Shown one piece after another: positions 7,797 through 16,697 of a stretch of 58,503 nucleotides of DNA. This DNA is from Lentisphaeria bacterium. Its GTDB lineage: Bacteria > Verrucomicrobiota > Lentisphaeria > Victivallales > Victivallaceae. The position numbers were made by a program, and so were the translations under genes. Position 1 is the first letter of the stretch, and every line of letters begins with the position of its first letter. The notes beneath the pieces were generated by a model. It saw only the letters and a program-made list of their open reading frames with translations, ran no database searches and was not told the origin of the DNA. The stretch is from positions 1 to 58,503 of the forward strand of contig JAFTIA010000108.1 of the NCBI GenBank assembly GCA_017457105.1, in the 5' to 3' direction.

Positions 7797-9201
7797 AGCA
7801 GTTGCGGCAGTGTTTACTGCGGAAGAGTTCCTTGCTGCGACTGGCGGCAAATGGCAGGAAGACCGTTCTTTTGAAGGCAGTTTGGCATGTTATACCGATA
7901 CCCGCCAGCCGGGACATGGTCGGATTTTTCTGGCTCTTTCCGGAGAAAAGTTTGATGGTCATGATTTTCTGGCGCAGGCGGTGGAAGCCGGAGCAGAGGC
8001 TCTCTGCATTGCGGAAAAAAACTGTGGAAAACTTCCTGCGGATTGCCGTGTGCCGGTGCTGCTGGTGGAGGATACTCTTGCGGCATATCAGAATATCGCC
8101 CGTTTTCACCGGATGCGTTTTCCGGAGTTGAAAGTGATTGCCGTAACCGGCAGCGTGGGCAAAACCAGTGTAAAAGAGATGTGCCGTGCGGTTCTGGCGG
8201 AAGAATTGGGGGAAGATGCCGTGCTTTATACCATTGGCAACACCAATAACCAAATCGGGGTTCCGCAGAATCTTCTCCGGTTGAATGCTTCCCACCGTGC
8301 CGCTGTGATTGAAATGGGGACCAACAGTCCCGGGGAGATCGCTCCGCTTTCCCGGTGTGCTGTGCCGTCAGCAGCTTTGATCAACTCCATTGCACCCTGT
8401 CATCTGGAAAAACTGGGTTCATTCTACGGTATTGCCCGGGAGAAGTCGGCGATTTTCAGCGGCATGGTGCCGGAGGGCAGGGCGGTGATCCCGGCGGAAT
8501 GTCCTGCGGCGGAAGTGCTGGCGGAAGAGGCCGCAAAATTTGTTTGTACCACGTTCGGGGATATTTCTTCGCAGGCGGCGGTGCGCTCGGAATTTTTGCA
8601 GGGGGATTTGGAAGGCAGTTCTTTTGCTCTGTTGTTTCCGGACGGGACCCGGCAGGAAGTCCGGTGGGATCTTACCGGGGCACATCAGGCGTTGAATGCC
8701 GCAGCGGCGGCATCAGTGGCGCAGATTTTGGGAATTTCGCCGGAAAAAGTCGCTTCCGGGTTGGCAAAAGTGAAACTTCCGGGGATGCGTATGGCAAAAA
8801 GCGTGATCCGGGATGCGTCATGGGTCAACGATGCTTATAACGCCAATCCTGCCAGTATGTTCGCCGCATTCCGGCAGCTGGTGCAGGGCGGGATCAATCC
8901 GGAAAATCTTGTACTGGTGCTGGGGGACATGCTGGAACTGGGGATGTTTGAAGCCTCTGAACACAAAAAAGTCCTTCAGGAAGCCTGTACCGCACTTGCC
9001 GGAGCCAGGATCGTAACGGTGGGGCCCCGTTTTGCCCGGGCGGCATCCACTTTGAATTTACCGGAAGTGACACTTTGCGGATCTTCTGCCGGGGCGGCAA
9101 GGGTGCTGGATAAACTTGTCAAACCGGGAGATACGGTATTTTTGAAAGGTTCCCGCGGGATCGGGTTGGAAAAAGCGATCCCGGAATCCGACGGAAAATA
9201 A
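7786..9201 (+). CDS. murF: UDP-N-acetylmuramoyl-tripeptide--D-alanyl-D-alanine ligase (MurF)
   Basis: 471 aa cytoplasmic ligase adding D-Ala-D-Ala to UDP-MurNAc-tripeptide, the last cytoplasmic amide bond of the peptidoglycan precursor. ATP loop VTGSVGKTSVKEM is at about residues 120-132, followed by TIGNTNNQIGVP (MurF-specific N-N-x-x-G-x-P), EMGTNSPGEI, and the C-terminal-domain motif VNDAYNANPASMFAA characteristic of MurF. The D-L-G/LGDMLELG signature follows. I chose the ATG at 7786 (GAGGGTG just upstream) over an in-frame start 18 bases earlier. It is ended by a clear intrinsic terminator. Confidence 0.96.
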   Translation: MCAEAVAAVFTAEEFLAATGGKWQEDRSFEGSLACYTDTRQPGHGRIFLALSGEKFDGHDFLAQAVEAGAEALCIAEKNCGKLPADCRVPVLLVEDTLAAYQNIARFHRMRFPELKVIAVTGSVGKTSVKEMCRAVLAEELGEDAVLYTIGNTNNQIGVPQNLLRLNASHRAAVIEMGTNSPGEIAPLSRCAVPSAALINSIAPCHLEKLGSFYGIAREKSAIFSGMVPEGRAVIPAECPAAEVLAEEAAKFVCTTFGDISSQAAVRSEFLQGDLEGSSFALLFPDGTRQEVRWDLTGAHQALNAAAAASVAQILGISPEKVASGLAKVKLPGMRMAKSVIRDASWVNDAYNANPASMFAAFRQLVQGGINPENLVLVLGDMLELGMFEASEHKKVLQEACTALAGARIVTVGPRFARAASTLNLPEVTLCGSSAGAARVLDKLVKPGDTVFLKGSRGIGLEKAIPESDGK

Positions 9202-9207
9202 GTTTAC

Positions 9208-9236
9208 AGCCGGACACAAGTCCGGCTTTTTTTCTC
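9208..9236 (+). terminator. Rho-independent terminator after murF
   Basis: A perfect 8-bp stem, AGCCGGAC (9208-9215) and GTCCGGCT (9220-9227), around an ACAA loop is followed by a T7 run. It sits six bases after the murF stop and separates murF from murD. Confidence 0.9.
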
Positions 9237-9261
9237 TGATAAACGAATCAATTGAATCGCT

Positions 9262-10482
9262 ATGAAAAAAATTTCCATTCTCGGGGCCGGGATCAGCGGC
9301 CGTTCTGCCGCCGGATTGGCGGAAAAGCAGGGGTTTGAGCCTGTAATTTATACAGATGATACTTTTCCGGAAAAGGCGGAATGGGGGGAGTTGTGTGTGG
9401 TAAGTCCCGGGGTGCCGCCGGTATCTCCCATGTACCGGGCGGCGGCGGCATCCGGAATCCCGATGATCAGTGAAATGGCATTCGGTGCCCGGTATTTTCC
9501 AGGGAAAATGCTTGCCATTACGGGGACAGACGGGAAAACGACTACCACGGAATTGACCGTGGCTCTGCTCCGGGCGGCGGGGCTTGCTGCTCGGCCTGCC
9601 GGGAATATCGGAGTCCCTCTTTCTGTGCTGGCGATGGATGATTTCTGTGGCATCGCAGTGGTGGAGGTCAGTTCTTTTCAGCTGGAATTGATTCAGGATT
9701 TTGCTCCGGAGGCGGCGGCGATTTTGAATATATCCATGGATCACCGGGACCGTTATCCGGGGGGGGAAGAGGAGTACCGGGAAGTCAAATACCGGATTTT
9801 TGATCAGGTTCCGCCGGAAGGCAGGATTTTCGGGTGCAGTATGCCGGAATTGACGCCCTGTCCCAGAGTATTGCTGATGGACGGTGTTTTTTATGTGGAC
9901 GGCCGGGAAATGATCCGGACCGATGCTCTTGCTTTGCAGGGGGCGCACAATTGGGAAAATGTGGGCGCGGCATTGGAACTGATCCGGCGGGTGTTGACGG
10001 ATGAAGAGATGTTTTCTCCGGCGGTTCGGGAGGTTTTGCGAACTTTCCGGAGCGGGCCGCACCGGCTGGAACTGGTTTGCGAAAAAAACGGCATCCGCTA
10101 TATCAATGACTCCAAAGCCACCAATCCCCATGCTGTTGCGGCAGCGATCCGTGCTCTTGCACCGGATGGCAAAGGGCGTTTCCGTATTTTGATGGGCGGT
10201 CTTGCCAAGGGAATGGATTTTGAGATGCTGGGCCCCGTAAAAAATCAAATTGCCGGAGCCTATCTTTTTGGAGATTGCCGGGTACAGCTGGCGGAACTTT
10301 TTGCCGGGCTCCCCTGCCGGGATTTCGGTGTGGATTTTGAGGCGGCGATCTGTGCCGCCTGCAAGGATGCCCAGCCGGGGGAGGTGGTGCTTCTGGCTCC
10401 CGGCTGTGCCAGTATGGATATGTTTAAGGACTACCGGGAACGGGGCGACCGTTTCCGGGATTGCGTTTTAAAAGAAGTGTGA
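9262..10482 (+). CDS. murD: UDP-N-acetylmuramoylalanine--D-glutamate ligase (MurD)
   Basis: 406 aa, somewhat shorter than the usual 430-450. It adds D-Glu to UDP-MurNAc-L-Ala. The N-terminal Rossmann motif ILGAGISGRSAAGLA binds the UDP part. Then comes SPGVPP, the ATP loop ITGTDGKTTTTE (about residues 85-96), NISMDHRDRYPG, ALQGAHNWENVGAAL and the C-terminal YINDSKATNPHAVAAA with the Mur-ligase Lys. GGLAKGMDF and LAPGCASMDMF close the fold. The last two are typical of MurD rather than of the other Mur ligases. It has no close partner downstream other than the deacetylase operon, which appears to have its own promoter inside the murD end. Confidence 0.95.
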   Translation: MKKISILGAGISGRSAAGLAEKQGFEPVIYTDDTFPEKAEWGELCVVSPGVPPVSPMYRAAAASGIPMISEMAFGARYFPGKMLAITGTDGKTTTTELTVALLRAAGLAARPAGNIGVPLSVLAMDDFCGIAVVEVSSFQLELIQDFAPEAAAILNISMDHRDRYPGGEEEYREVKYRIFDQVPPEGRIFGCSMPELTPCPRVLLMDGVFYVDGREMIRTDALALQGAHNWENVGAALELIRRVLTDEEMFSPAVREVLRTFRSGPHRLELVCEKNGIRYINDSKATNPHAVAAAIRALAPDGKGRFRILMGGLAKGMDFEMLGPVKNQIAGAYLFGDCRVQLAELFAGLPCRDFGVDFEAAICAACKDAQPGEVVLLAPGCASMDMFKDYRERGDRFRDCVLKEV

Positions 10483-10488
10483 TATAGT
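10461..10488 (+). promoter_or_regulatory. Promoter of the deacetylase-murG-release factor operon
   Basis: TTGCGT (10461-10466), 16 bp, then TATAGT (10483-10488) preceded by TGA (extended -10). The -35 lies in the last codons of murD and the -10 starts right after its stop. Start codon of the next gene is at 10531. Confidence 0.5.
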
Positions 10489-10530
10489 AAGGACAAACTT
10501 GAGCATTTGAGCGTATTTACCGGAGAAAAA

Positions 10531-11352
10531 ATGGAACAGCGTCGTTTTCTTGTGTTCGGGGCGCACCCCGATGATTGTGATCTTTTGTTTGGCGCCAGTG
10601 CTATTCAGCTTTGTAAGGCCGGGCATGTGGTGAAGTTTGTTTCCGCCTGTAATGGGGATTGCGGACATCAGAGCATGAAGTCTGTACCGCTTGCGGTGCG
10701 GCGTTATGCAGAAACCCAGGCATCCGCCAAAGTTGCCGGGCTGATGGAATATGAAGTGATGGGTTACGGCGACTGCACGCTGGAGCCGACGCTGGAAGTC
10801 CGTGCCCGTGTGACCCGGATCATCCGTGAATTTTGCCCGGATGTGGTGCTGACCCACCGGACTTGCACCTATCATGCGGATCACCGTGCCATCGGGCAGG
10901 CTGTGGATGATGCGGCGTATCTCTGTACCGTGCCGCTCTACTGCCCGGAAACGCCGGTGCCGGAAAATATGCGGCCCATTTTTGCTTATTTGTTTGATGG
11001 TTTTGTGACCCCGAATCCCTTTGCTGCAGATGCGGCGATGATCGTGGATCCGGTGGAGGCACAGAAGATCAGGCTGCTCAGTTGTCATGAATCCCAGATG
11101 TTTGAATGGCTGCCCTGGGATCGGGGCGACCGGGATTTTGATGTTTCCCGGTTGAGCGAGGCTGAACGGGATGATTATATCCGGGAAAACTATATGGCTC
11201 GGGATATTCGTATGGCGGATGAAGCCCGTGATGTTCTGGTGGAAATGTACGGCGAAGCCGGAAAATCTGCCAAACGGGCGGAAACGTATATGATCGTGGA
11301 ACGGCGCAATATGGTTGCCCGTCAAAAATTTCAGGAACTTTTCAAGGTTTGA
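10531..11352 (+). CDS. PIG-L/LmbE-family N-deacetylase
   Basis: 273 aa zinc-dependent deacetylase of the PIG-L superfamily, which removes acetyl groups from GlcNAc-containing conjugates. The zinc motif AHPDD is at about residues 11-15 (GAHPDDCDLLFGAS), and the second ligand motif HADHRAIG is near residue 112. The ATG at 10531 follows CGGAGAAAAA; a TTG 24 bases earlier is less likely. It sits directly ahead of murG (stop and start two bases apart). A role on lipid- or nucleotide-linked GlcNAc is possible, but the substrate cannot be read from sequence, and relatives include the BshB and MshB thiol-pathway enzymes. Confidence 0.88.
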   Translation: MEQRRFLVFGAHPDDCDLLFGASAIQLCKAGHVVKFVSACNGDCGHQSMKSVPLAVRRYAETQASAKVAGLMEYEVMGYGDCTLEPTLEVRARVTRIIREFCPDVVLTHRTCTYHADHRAIGQAVDDAAYLCTVPLYCPETPVPENMRPIFAYLFDGFVTPNPFAADAAMIVDPVEAQKIRLLSCHESQMFEWLPWDRGDRDFDVSRLSEAERDDYIRENYMARDIRMADEARDVLVEMYGEAGKSAKRAETYMIVERRNMVARQKFQELFKV

Positions 11353-11354
11353 AT

Positions 11355-12485
11355 ATGACAGGTTCGGAACGATTGGTGATCACCTGCGGCGGTACCGGCG
11401 GGCATTTTTATCCCGGGCTGGCACTTGCCCGGCGGATGATGGAGAGAAAGGGGCAGGTTTTATTGCTGCTTTCCGGTGTGAATTCAGAGAGTCAGCGGCG
11501 CGTTGCAGAAAATTTTGGCGTGCCGGTGGCTGTTTTGCCCTCAATGCCTTCCCCCGGAAAAAATCCGGTGCGGTGGTGCCGCTTTTTGTGGGGGCTGGTC
11601 CGGGGCTTTCAGCAGGCATTGAGGGAGTTCCGGTATTTTTCTCCGCAAGCGGTGTTGGGGATGGGGTCTTTTGCCTCTCTGCCGGTGATTTGCGCGGCCC
11701 GGTGGAAAAAAATTCCGGTATTTCTGCATGATGGCAATGCCAGGGTGGGCAGAGCCAACCGGATGCTCAGCAAAAAGGCGGAATTTATGGGGGTGGCATT
11801 TCCGGCTGTAAATGCGGATGCCATCCATTGTCCGTGGGAAGCCTCCGGAATGCCTCTCCGTCCGGAACTGCTGCATGCGGCGCAGTTGACCCGTGAAGAA
11901 GCTGTTGTGCGTCTGAATGCGTGTTATGGTTCTGCATTGAAGCCGGATCGTGCCACTCTGCTGGTTATGGGGGGAAGCCAGGGGGCGCAGAGGATCAACG
12001 AAGTGCTGCCGGTGGCATTGCGGATATTGGATCCGGCAAGTCCTTTGCAAGTCATCCATTTGACGGGGGCCAACAAGTTTGATGCCGTTCAGGAGGCTTA
12101 TACCCATGTGGCGTTTCCTGCGTTGGTTTTGCCCGGATGTGACCGGATGGAGCTTCCGTATTCGGCGTGCGATCTGGTGCTTTCCCGTTCCGGCGGCAGT
12201 ACGCTGGCAGAACTGGCTCTATTCGGAAAACCGGCGATTTTGATTCCGTATCCTTATGCTATGGAGAATCACCAGTATGATAATGCCTGTATTTTTGTGG
12301 ATGCCGGGGCTGCCGTATTGCTGGAACAGTCTGGTTGTTCTCCGGAACGGGTGGCGGAGTTGCTTCGGGATTATATGGAAAATACGGATGTGTGGACCTT
12401 GCGTGCGGCACGGGCATTATCTCTTGGCAAGCCGGATGCTGCGGATGATATGATCGACCGTATTTTTCACCGTCCGGAGGCGTGA
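11355..12485 (+). CDS. murG: UDP-N-acetylglucosamine--lipid I GlcNAc transferase (MurG)
   Basis: 376 aa GT28 enzyme that makes lipid II at the inner face of the membrane. The N-terminal glycine-rich loop TCGGTGGHFYPGLALA is at residues 10-25. The acceptor-side motif VLGMGSFASLP follows, then the second domain loop LVMGGSQGAQRINEVLP, and the UDP-GlcNAc site RSGGSTLAELALFGKPAILIPYPYA with ENHQYDNA. The ATG at 11355 is used; a TTG two codons upstream would overlap the preceding stop. It is followed without gap by a release-factor-like gene. Confidence 0.94.
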   Translation: MTGSERLVITCGGTGGHFYPGLALARRMMERKGQVLLLLSGVNSESQRRVAENFGVPVAVLPSMPSPGKNPVRWCRFLWGLVRGFQQALREFRYFSPQAVLGMGSFASLPVICAARWKKIPVFLHDGNARVGRANRMLSKKAEFMGVAFPAVNADAIHCPWEASGMPLRPELLHAAQLTREEAVVRLNACYGSALKPDRATLLVMGGSQGAQRINEVLPVALRILDPASPLQVIHLTGANKFDAVQEAYTHVAFPALVLPGCDRMELPYSACDLVLSRSGGSTLAELALFGKPAILIPYPYAMENHQYDNACIFVDAGAAVLLEQSGCSPERVAELLRDYMENTDVWTLRAARALSLGKPDAADDMIDRIFHRPEA

Positions 12486-12970
12486 TGGGAGGAGGGATCG
12501 ACCGGAACCGGATCTTGATGCTGGATGACGAAACTCTGGGAAAAGAGTGTACCTTTGAAAGTTTCAAAGGTTCCGGAAACGGAGGGCAGAAAAGAAATAA
12601 AACGTCCAGTGCTGTCCGGGTGCGTCATTTGCCCAGCGGAGTTACTGCAGAGGATGCCGCAGAACGCAGCTGGTTCCGGAATCGGGCCAATGCTTTGCAG
12701 AAATTGCGGTTGAAAGTAGCTTTGCTTTACCGGGAAGAGCCTGTTTTGCTGCCCCGGACTGTTTGTGCTCTGGATCACGCGGATTATCCGCTGTGGCGGG
12801 CGATATTGCTGGATGCCGTGGCTGCGAACGGATACGAGCCCAGGCCTGCGGCGGAATTTCTGGGGACGACCCCCAGTGCTTTGGTGAAATTGTTTCACCG
12901 GGATAAAGAATTATGGGAAGTCATCAACCGTAACCGGCTGGCACTCGGCAAGCCGGCTTTGCGGGTGTAA
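12485..12970 (+). CDS. Peptide chain release factor-like protein (GGQ domain only)
   Basis: 161 aa protein containing only the class-I release-factor catalytic domain. The GGQ motif (KGSGNGGQKRNKTSSAVRV, about residues 30-48) releases peptide from tRNA on the ribosome, while codon-recognition domains of RF1/RF2 are absent. It resembles the ArfB/RF-H-type short factors used in ribosome rescue. It ends without the long basic tail of classical ArfB. The ATG at 12485 follows GGAGG; a GTG one codon earlier is possible and would overlap the murG stop. Co-transcription with murG is likely. Confidence 0.87.
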   Translation: MGGGIDRNRILMLDDETLGKECTFESFKGSGNGGQKRNKTSSAVRVRHLPSGVTAEDAAERSWFRNRANALQKLRLKVALLYREEPVLLPRTVCALDHADYPLWRAILLDAVAANGYEPRPAAEFLGTTPSALVKLFHRDKELWEVINRNRLALGKPALRV

Positions 12971-12984
12971 GAAAGGAGAAAAAC

Positions 12985-13524
12985 ATGAAGACATTTGCAG
13001 CAATGATGATGGTGTGCCTTGGCATGGTGTGTATGGCGGACAATATGCTTGTCAATGGTGACATGAAGACGAATAAAGGCTGGAGAATCTGGGGGACTAT
13101 CCCGAAAGATCCTGCAATCCGGGGGCAGATATTGACTTATGTCAATGAAGGTCCTGAAGGTGAACGGGTTTTGAAGTTCAATGATATTGCACCGGAACAC
13201 AACCCGTATCTGATTCAGCATTTTCCTGTAAGCGGAATCACCCCTGCACAGAAATACAAGTTTGAGATCGAGGCAAAGGTTCCTGCGGGCAAACGTTTTA
13301 GAGTCACTGTTCAAATGGTCGGCGGGAAAAAGTATCTGGGCTCTATTGGTGAGACGGAATTTATCGGTACCGGTGATTGGAAGGAATATAAAGCTATTGT
13401 GACCGGCTTGAAGGCGGAAGCAACCCAGTTGAGTACAGCGATTTATCCGTTCTGGCCCGCGAAAAGTCCGGCTGATACCGGTTTTATTCTGATCAAAGAA
13501 GTGGATTTTGAACTGGCTGACTGA
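12985..13524 (+). CDS. Small secreted beta-sandwich (CBM4/9-like) protein
   Basis: 179 aa with a signal peptide (MKTFAAMMMVCLGMVCMA) followed by NMLVNGDMKTNKGWRIWG. This 'N..F...GW..W' opening is typical of carbohydrate-binding jelly rolls of the CBM4/9/22 type. Further beta strands follow, such as YKFEIEAKVPAGKRFRVTV and WKEYKAIVTG, and a last strand FILIKEVDFEL. AAGGAG lies eight bases ahead of the ATG. There is no catalytic domain, so it would be a stand-alone binding protein in the periplasm or at the surface. The ligand is unknown. Confidence 0.75.
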   Translation: MKTFAAMMMVCLGMVCMADNMLVNGDMKTNKGWRIWGTIPKDPAIRGQILTYVNEGPEGERVLKFNDIAPEHNPYLIQHFPVSGITPAQKYKFEIEAKVPAGKRFRVTVQMVGGKKYLGSIGETEFIGTGDWKEYKAIVTGLKAEATQLSTAIYPFWPAKSPADTGFILIKEVDFELAD

Positions 13525-13531
13525 TAGTCGT

Positions 13532-15244
13532 ATGATGAAAAAAATCCCGGTTGGTCAAACACTTTGGGTTCTTCTTCTCTGTCTTGTTGCGGCAGGTTGC
13601 GGCGAAAAGGTGTCTGACCGTGTGCAGTTGGCATCCAGCGGCCGGGTGCGGACGCTGGATCCTGCTTATGCGGATGACCTTGCCAGCCGGGATATGGTTG
13701 CGGCATTTTATGATACGCTGCTGCAATATGCGTATCCTGAACGGCCGTACCGTTTGCAGCCCTCCATGCTGCAGACCATGCCGGAAGCAGATCCGGCATT
13801 TACAGAATACCGCTTCAGACTCCGGGATGATCTTTACTTTGCCCCGGACCGCTGTTTCGGCGGGAAAAAACGCAAAGTGACTTCTGCTGATGTCATTTAC
13901 TCTCTGAAACGGCTGGAGGATCCGGCGACCCACAGCCCCGTCCGATGGATGGTGCGGGACAAATTTGCAGCGTTAACGATTTTGAACGACCGGGAATTTG
14001 TGATCCGCCTGAAACGGCCGGATCCCCGTTTTCTCTATCTGCTTGCTTTGCCCAATGCGGCAATCGTTCCCCGGGAGGCGGTGGAATATTACGGAAAGGA
14101 TTTTGCATCTCATCCGGTGGGTTCCGGGCCCTTTTTGTTGAAAAAATGGATTCGGGAATATCAGGTGGAAATGGTGCGCAATCCGGGTTTCCGCAAGGAA
14201 TTTTTTGCTGGAGCCGTTGATCCGGCGGACCGGGAGCGGCCTCTGCCGCTGGCGGATGGCATTGTATGCAGTCAGGTTCGGCAGCCTTTTGCCGCGTGGC
14301 TGTTGTTTTTGCAGGGGGAATTGGATGCCAGTGTATTGGATAAAGACAATATGGATCTTGCCGTGGGGGGCGGAAAACTTGCTCCTGCGCTGGCAGAGCG
14401 GGGGATCCGGATGCAGGAAGCTCCTGAATTTGAGATCCGGTATATCGGGTTTAATTGTCAGGATGAAAAACTGCAGAATATCAAACTTCGGCAGGCGATC
14501 GCGTTGGTTTTTGATGTATCAAGCCGTATTCGCCACATGAGCGGCATGATGCGCCCGCAGGAGGGGCCTTTGCCGGAGTCTGTAGCCGGATTTGATCCGG
14601 AGTTACGGAATCCATACCAGACTTGCGATGTGGAGCGGGCAAAAAAACTGCTTGCAGAAGCCGGTTATCCCGGCGGGATCGATCCTGCAACGGGGGACGC
14701 TCTGAAACTCTCTTTTGATCAGGGGAATACTACTTCCGCCCAGCGGCAGCTGGGGGAGATTTTGCAGGCGGAACTGGCACAACTGGGGATCAAACTGGAA
14801 ATCGTGCTGAACAGCAATCCCCGTTTTGTGGATAAACTCCGCCGAGGGAAAACACAGCTGTTCCGTTATTCCTGGGTGGGGGATTACCCGGATGCGGAAA
14901 ATTTTCTGCAGCTTTTTTACAGTAAAAATATTGGCGGCTGCAACCGTGCGGCATTCCAGGAGCCGGAATATGACCGTATGTTTGAAAAAGTTCTTTCCAT
15001 GGGCGATTCGCCTGAACGAACTTTTATTTACCGGAAAATGGCTTCTTATATCGTGTCAAAAACGCCATGGATTTTTGAAGGTGTTCCCATTTCCTGCCGA
15101 TTGCAGTATGATTGGCTGGAAAATATGTATCCTCATGATTTTGCTTTCAACCGCTGGAAATACATTGCTGTTGACGGAAAAAAGAGAGCTGAAAAACGGC
15201 GGACATTCAAGGCATTGGATTTTTCCGGGTTGCGGGGGGAGTGA
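13532..15244 (+). CDS. Family-5 extracellular solute-binding lipoprotein (peptide/oligosaccharide type)
   Basis: 570 aa. The signal peptide ends in a lipobox (LVAAGC), so it is membrane-anchored. The body fits SBP family 5 (OppA/DppA). It has the N-terminal RVRTLDPAYADDLAS, FRLRDDLYFAPDR, KVTSADVIYSLKRLEDP, SHPVGSGPFLLKKW, IRYIGFNCQDEKLQNIKLRQAIALVFD and the C-terminal YPDAENFLQLFYS. It binds peptides or small oligosaccharides for an ABC importer, but no permease or ATPase genes are adjacent, so it is an orphan here. Its frame starts just after the previous gene's stop; an adjacent second ATG at 13535 is equally possible. Confidence 0.88.
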   Translation: MMKKIPVGQTLWVLLLCLVAAGCGEKVSDRVQLASSGRVRTLDPAYADDLASRDMVAAFYDTLLQYAYPERPYRLQPSMLQTMPEADPAFTEYRFRLRDDLYFAPDRCFGGKKRKVTSADVIYSLKRLEDPATHSPVRWMVRDKFAALTILNDREFVIRLKRPDPRFLYLLALPNAAIVPREAVEYYGKDFASHPVGSGPFLLKKWIREYQVEMVRNPGFRKEFFAGAVDPADRERPLPLADGIVCSQVRQPFAAWLLFLQGELDASVLDKDNMDLAVGGGKLAPALAERGIRMQEAPEFEIRYIGFNCQDEKLQNIKLRQAIALVFDVSSRIRHMSGMMRPQEGPLPESVAGFDPELRNPYQTCDVERAKKLLAEAGYPGGIDPATGDALKLSFDQGNTTSAQRQLGEILQAELAQLGIKLEIVLNSNPRFVDKLRRGKTQLFRYSWVGDYPDAENFLQLFYSKNIGGCNRAAFQEPEYDRMFEKVLSMGDSPERTFIYRKMASYIVSKTPWIFEGVPISCRLQYDWLENMYPHDFAFNRWKYIAVDGKKRAEKRRTFKALDFSGLRGE

Positions 15245-15273
15245 AATGGAGAACTGTTTTTTTCAGCGAGTTC

Positions 15274-15302
15274 TTGACAACTGCAGAAGCATGTGCTACA
15301 TT
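15274..15302 (+). promoter_or_regulatory. Promoter of the sigma factor gene
   Basis: A perfect TTGACA (15274-15279), a 17-bp spacer and TACATT (15297-15302) preceded by TGC (extended -10). Transcription would start about 15 bases before the ATG at 15326, leaving a very short leader. Confidence 0.7.
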
Positions 15303-15325
15303 AGCCCGGGTGCATAGGGATTTTT

Positions 15326-16681
15326 ATGGATAATTCAGACCGGAAAAAAGAACTCAACAGCTCTTCTTTCGTACCCGGAATGACCGGGGACGACCGGGGG
15401 GCATTGTCGATTTATTTCCGTCAGCTTGGGGCACTTCCGAGGTTTACTCCGGAAGAAATTGCAGGCATTGGGGCTTTGATCGATCAGAAATCCCGGGATT
15501 TTCATTTGCTTGTTTTGGAGATCGGTTTTGTTCCCGGAGAGATCCTGCGGATGATCGGGGAGTGTTTAAACGGAAAAGATCCGGCAGATCTTTTTATGCC
15601 ATCGACTTTGCGTCAGCCTGAATTTGACACAGGAAAACGCCTGAAAACTCTGCAGAAACTTCATAAAGAAATTTTTTCGGCATTATCGGATTTCCGTGCG
15701 GCATTCAAAGAAAAAAAATTGAACGCCATTGTTGAATCCCGCCGGAAAATGGTGGATATTATCGGAAGGTATGAATTTCAGGGCGATGTGTTCGGTGAGT
15801 TTTACCGTATTTACCAAAATTACGCATCTTTGCCGGGGGTAGGGGAGCCCCAAAGCGAAAATCATCGTTTGTTTTTGCAGAAAACAGCGTTGATGAAAAG
15901 TGAATTCAAGCCGTTTACTGCAAAATTGCAACAGGCCGGAGAGGCTCTTTCTGCAGTGAGGAATCAAATGCTGGAGGCCAATCTCAGGCTGGTGGTAAGT
16001 ATTGTCCAGCCCTTCCGGAACCGCGGAGTCCCCTTCGGGGATCTGATCCAGGAGGGAAATTTAGGACTGATGCGTGCCGTGGAAAAGTTTGACTTCAAAT
16101 TGGGTCATAAGTTCAGTACTTACGCAAACTGGTGGATCCGGCAGAATGTATTGAGGGCCATATCCGAACAAAGCCGGGTGATCCGGATCCCCGTTCACAT
16201 GGTCAATACCATCAATGCCATCAATCGTGCGGAACAGCGTTTTATTCAGGAAAAAGGGCGTGTGCCGGAAAATACCGAGCTTGCCGCCATACTGGAATTA
16301 CCGCTGGCACGGTTGAGTGCCATCCGGAAAATGGCGTGTCAGACGATTTCTTTGCAGGCCCCGCTGGCGGACAGTCCTGCCAGTTCGGTGTTGGAAGATA
16401 TGATTGCCGATGATTCAGCGCATGATCCAGTGCATGAATTTGCCAGAAAAGTATTGTACGAGCGGCTTTATGAGATGCTGGAGAATTTACCGGAACGGGA
16501 ACAGCAGATCATTATTTTACGGTTCGGTCTTTTCGGCAACCGTCCCTTACCGTTGTCTGAAGTCAGCGGCAGGTTCAATTTGACCAAAGAACGCATTCGG
16601 CAGCTGGAGATCCAGATTCTTGCCAATATGCGGAAACTGGCACAGGATAATTATTTTGACGGCGTGTCGCAGATCAGTTGA
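15326..16681 (+). CDS. RNA polymerase sigma factor, sigma-70 family (RpoD/RpoS-like)
   Basis: 451 aa. Region 1.2 (DRGALSIYFRQLGALPRFTPEEI) is followed by an insertion of roughly 150-170 residues with no conserved motif, like the non-conserved region of primary sigma factors. Region 2 is well kept (ANLRLVVSIVQPF, DLIQEGNLGLMRAVEKFDF, KFSTYANWWIRQNVLRAI), as is region 3 (IRIPVHMVNTINAI). Region 4 (LPEREQQIIILRFGLFG, then FNLTKERIRQLEIQIL) deviates from the RpoD consensus TRERIRQIEAKAL. It could be the primary factor or a group-2 relative; I lean to an alternative factor. AGGGA lies ahead of the ATG and the gene has its own strong promoter. Confidence 0.9.
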   Translation: MDNSDRKKELNSSSFVPGMTGDDRGALSIYFRQLGALPRFTPEEIAGIGALIDQKSRDFHLLVLEIGFVPGEILRMIGECLNGKDPADLFMPSTLRQPEFDTGKRLKTLQKLHKEIFSALSDFRAAFKEKKLNAIVESRRKMVDIIGRYEFQGDVFGEFYRIYQNYASLPGVGEPQSENHRLFLQKTALMKSEFKPFTAKLQQAGEALSAVRNQMLEANLRLVVSIVQPFRNRGVPFGDLIQEGNLGLMRAVEKFDFKLGHKFSTYANWWIRQNVLRAISEQSRVIRIPVHMVNTINAINRAEQRFIQEKGRVPENTELAAILELPLARLSAIRKMACQTISLQAPLADSPASSVLEDMIADDSAHDPVHEFARKVLYERLYEMLENLPEREQQIIILRFGLFGNRPLPLSEVSGRFNLTKERIRQLEIQILANMRKLAQDNYFDGVSQIS

Positions 16682-16697
16682 ATGGCAGTGTGATGAA

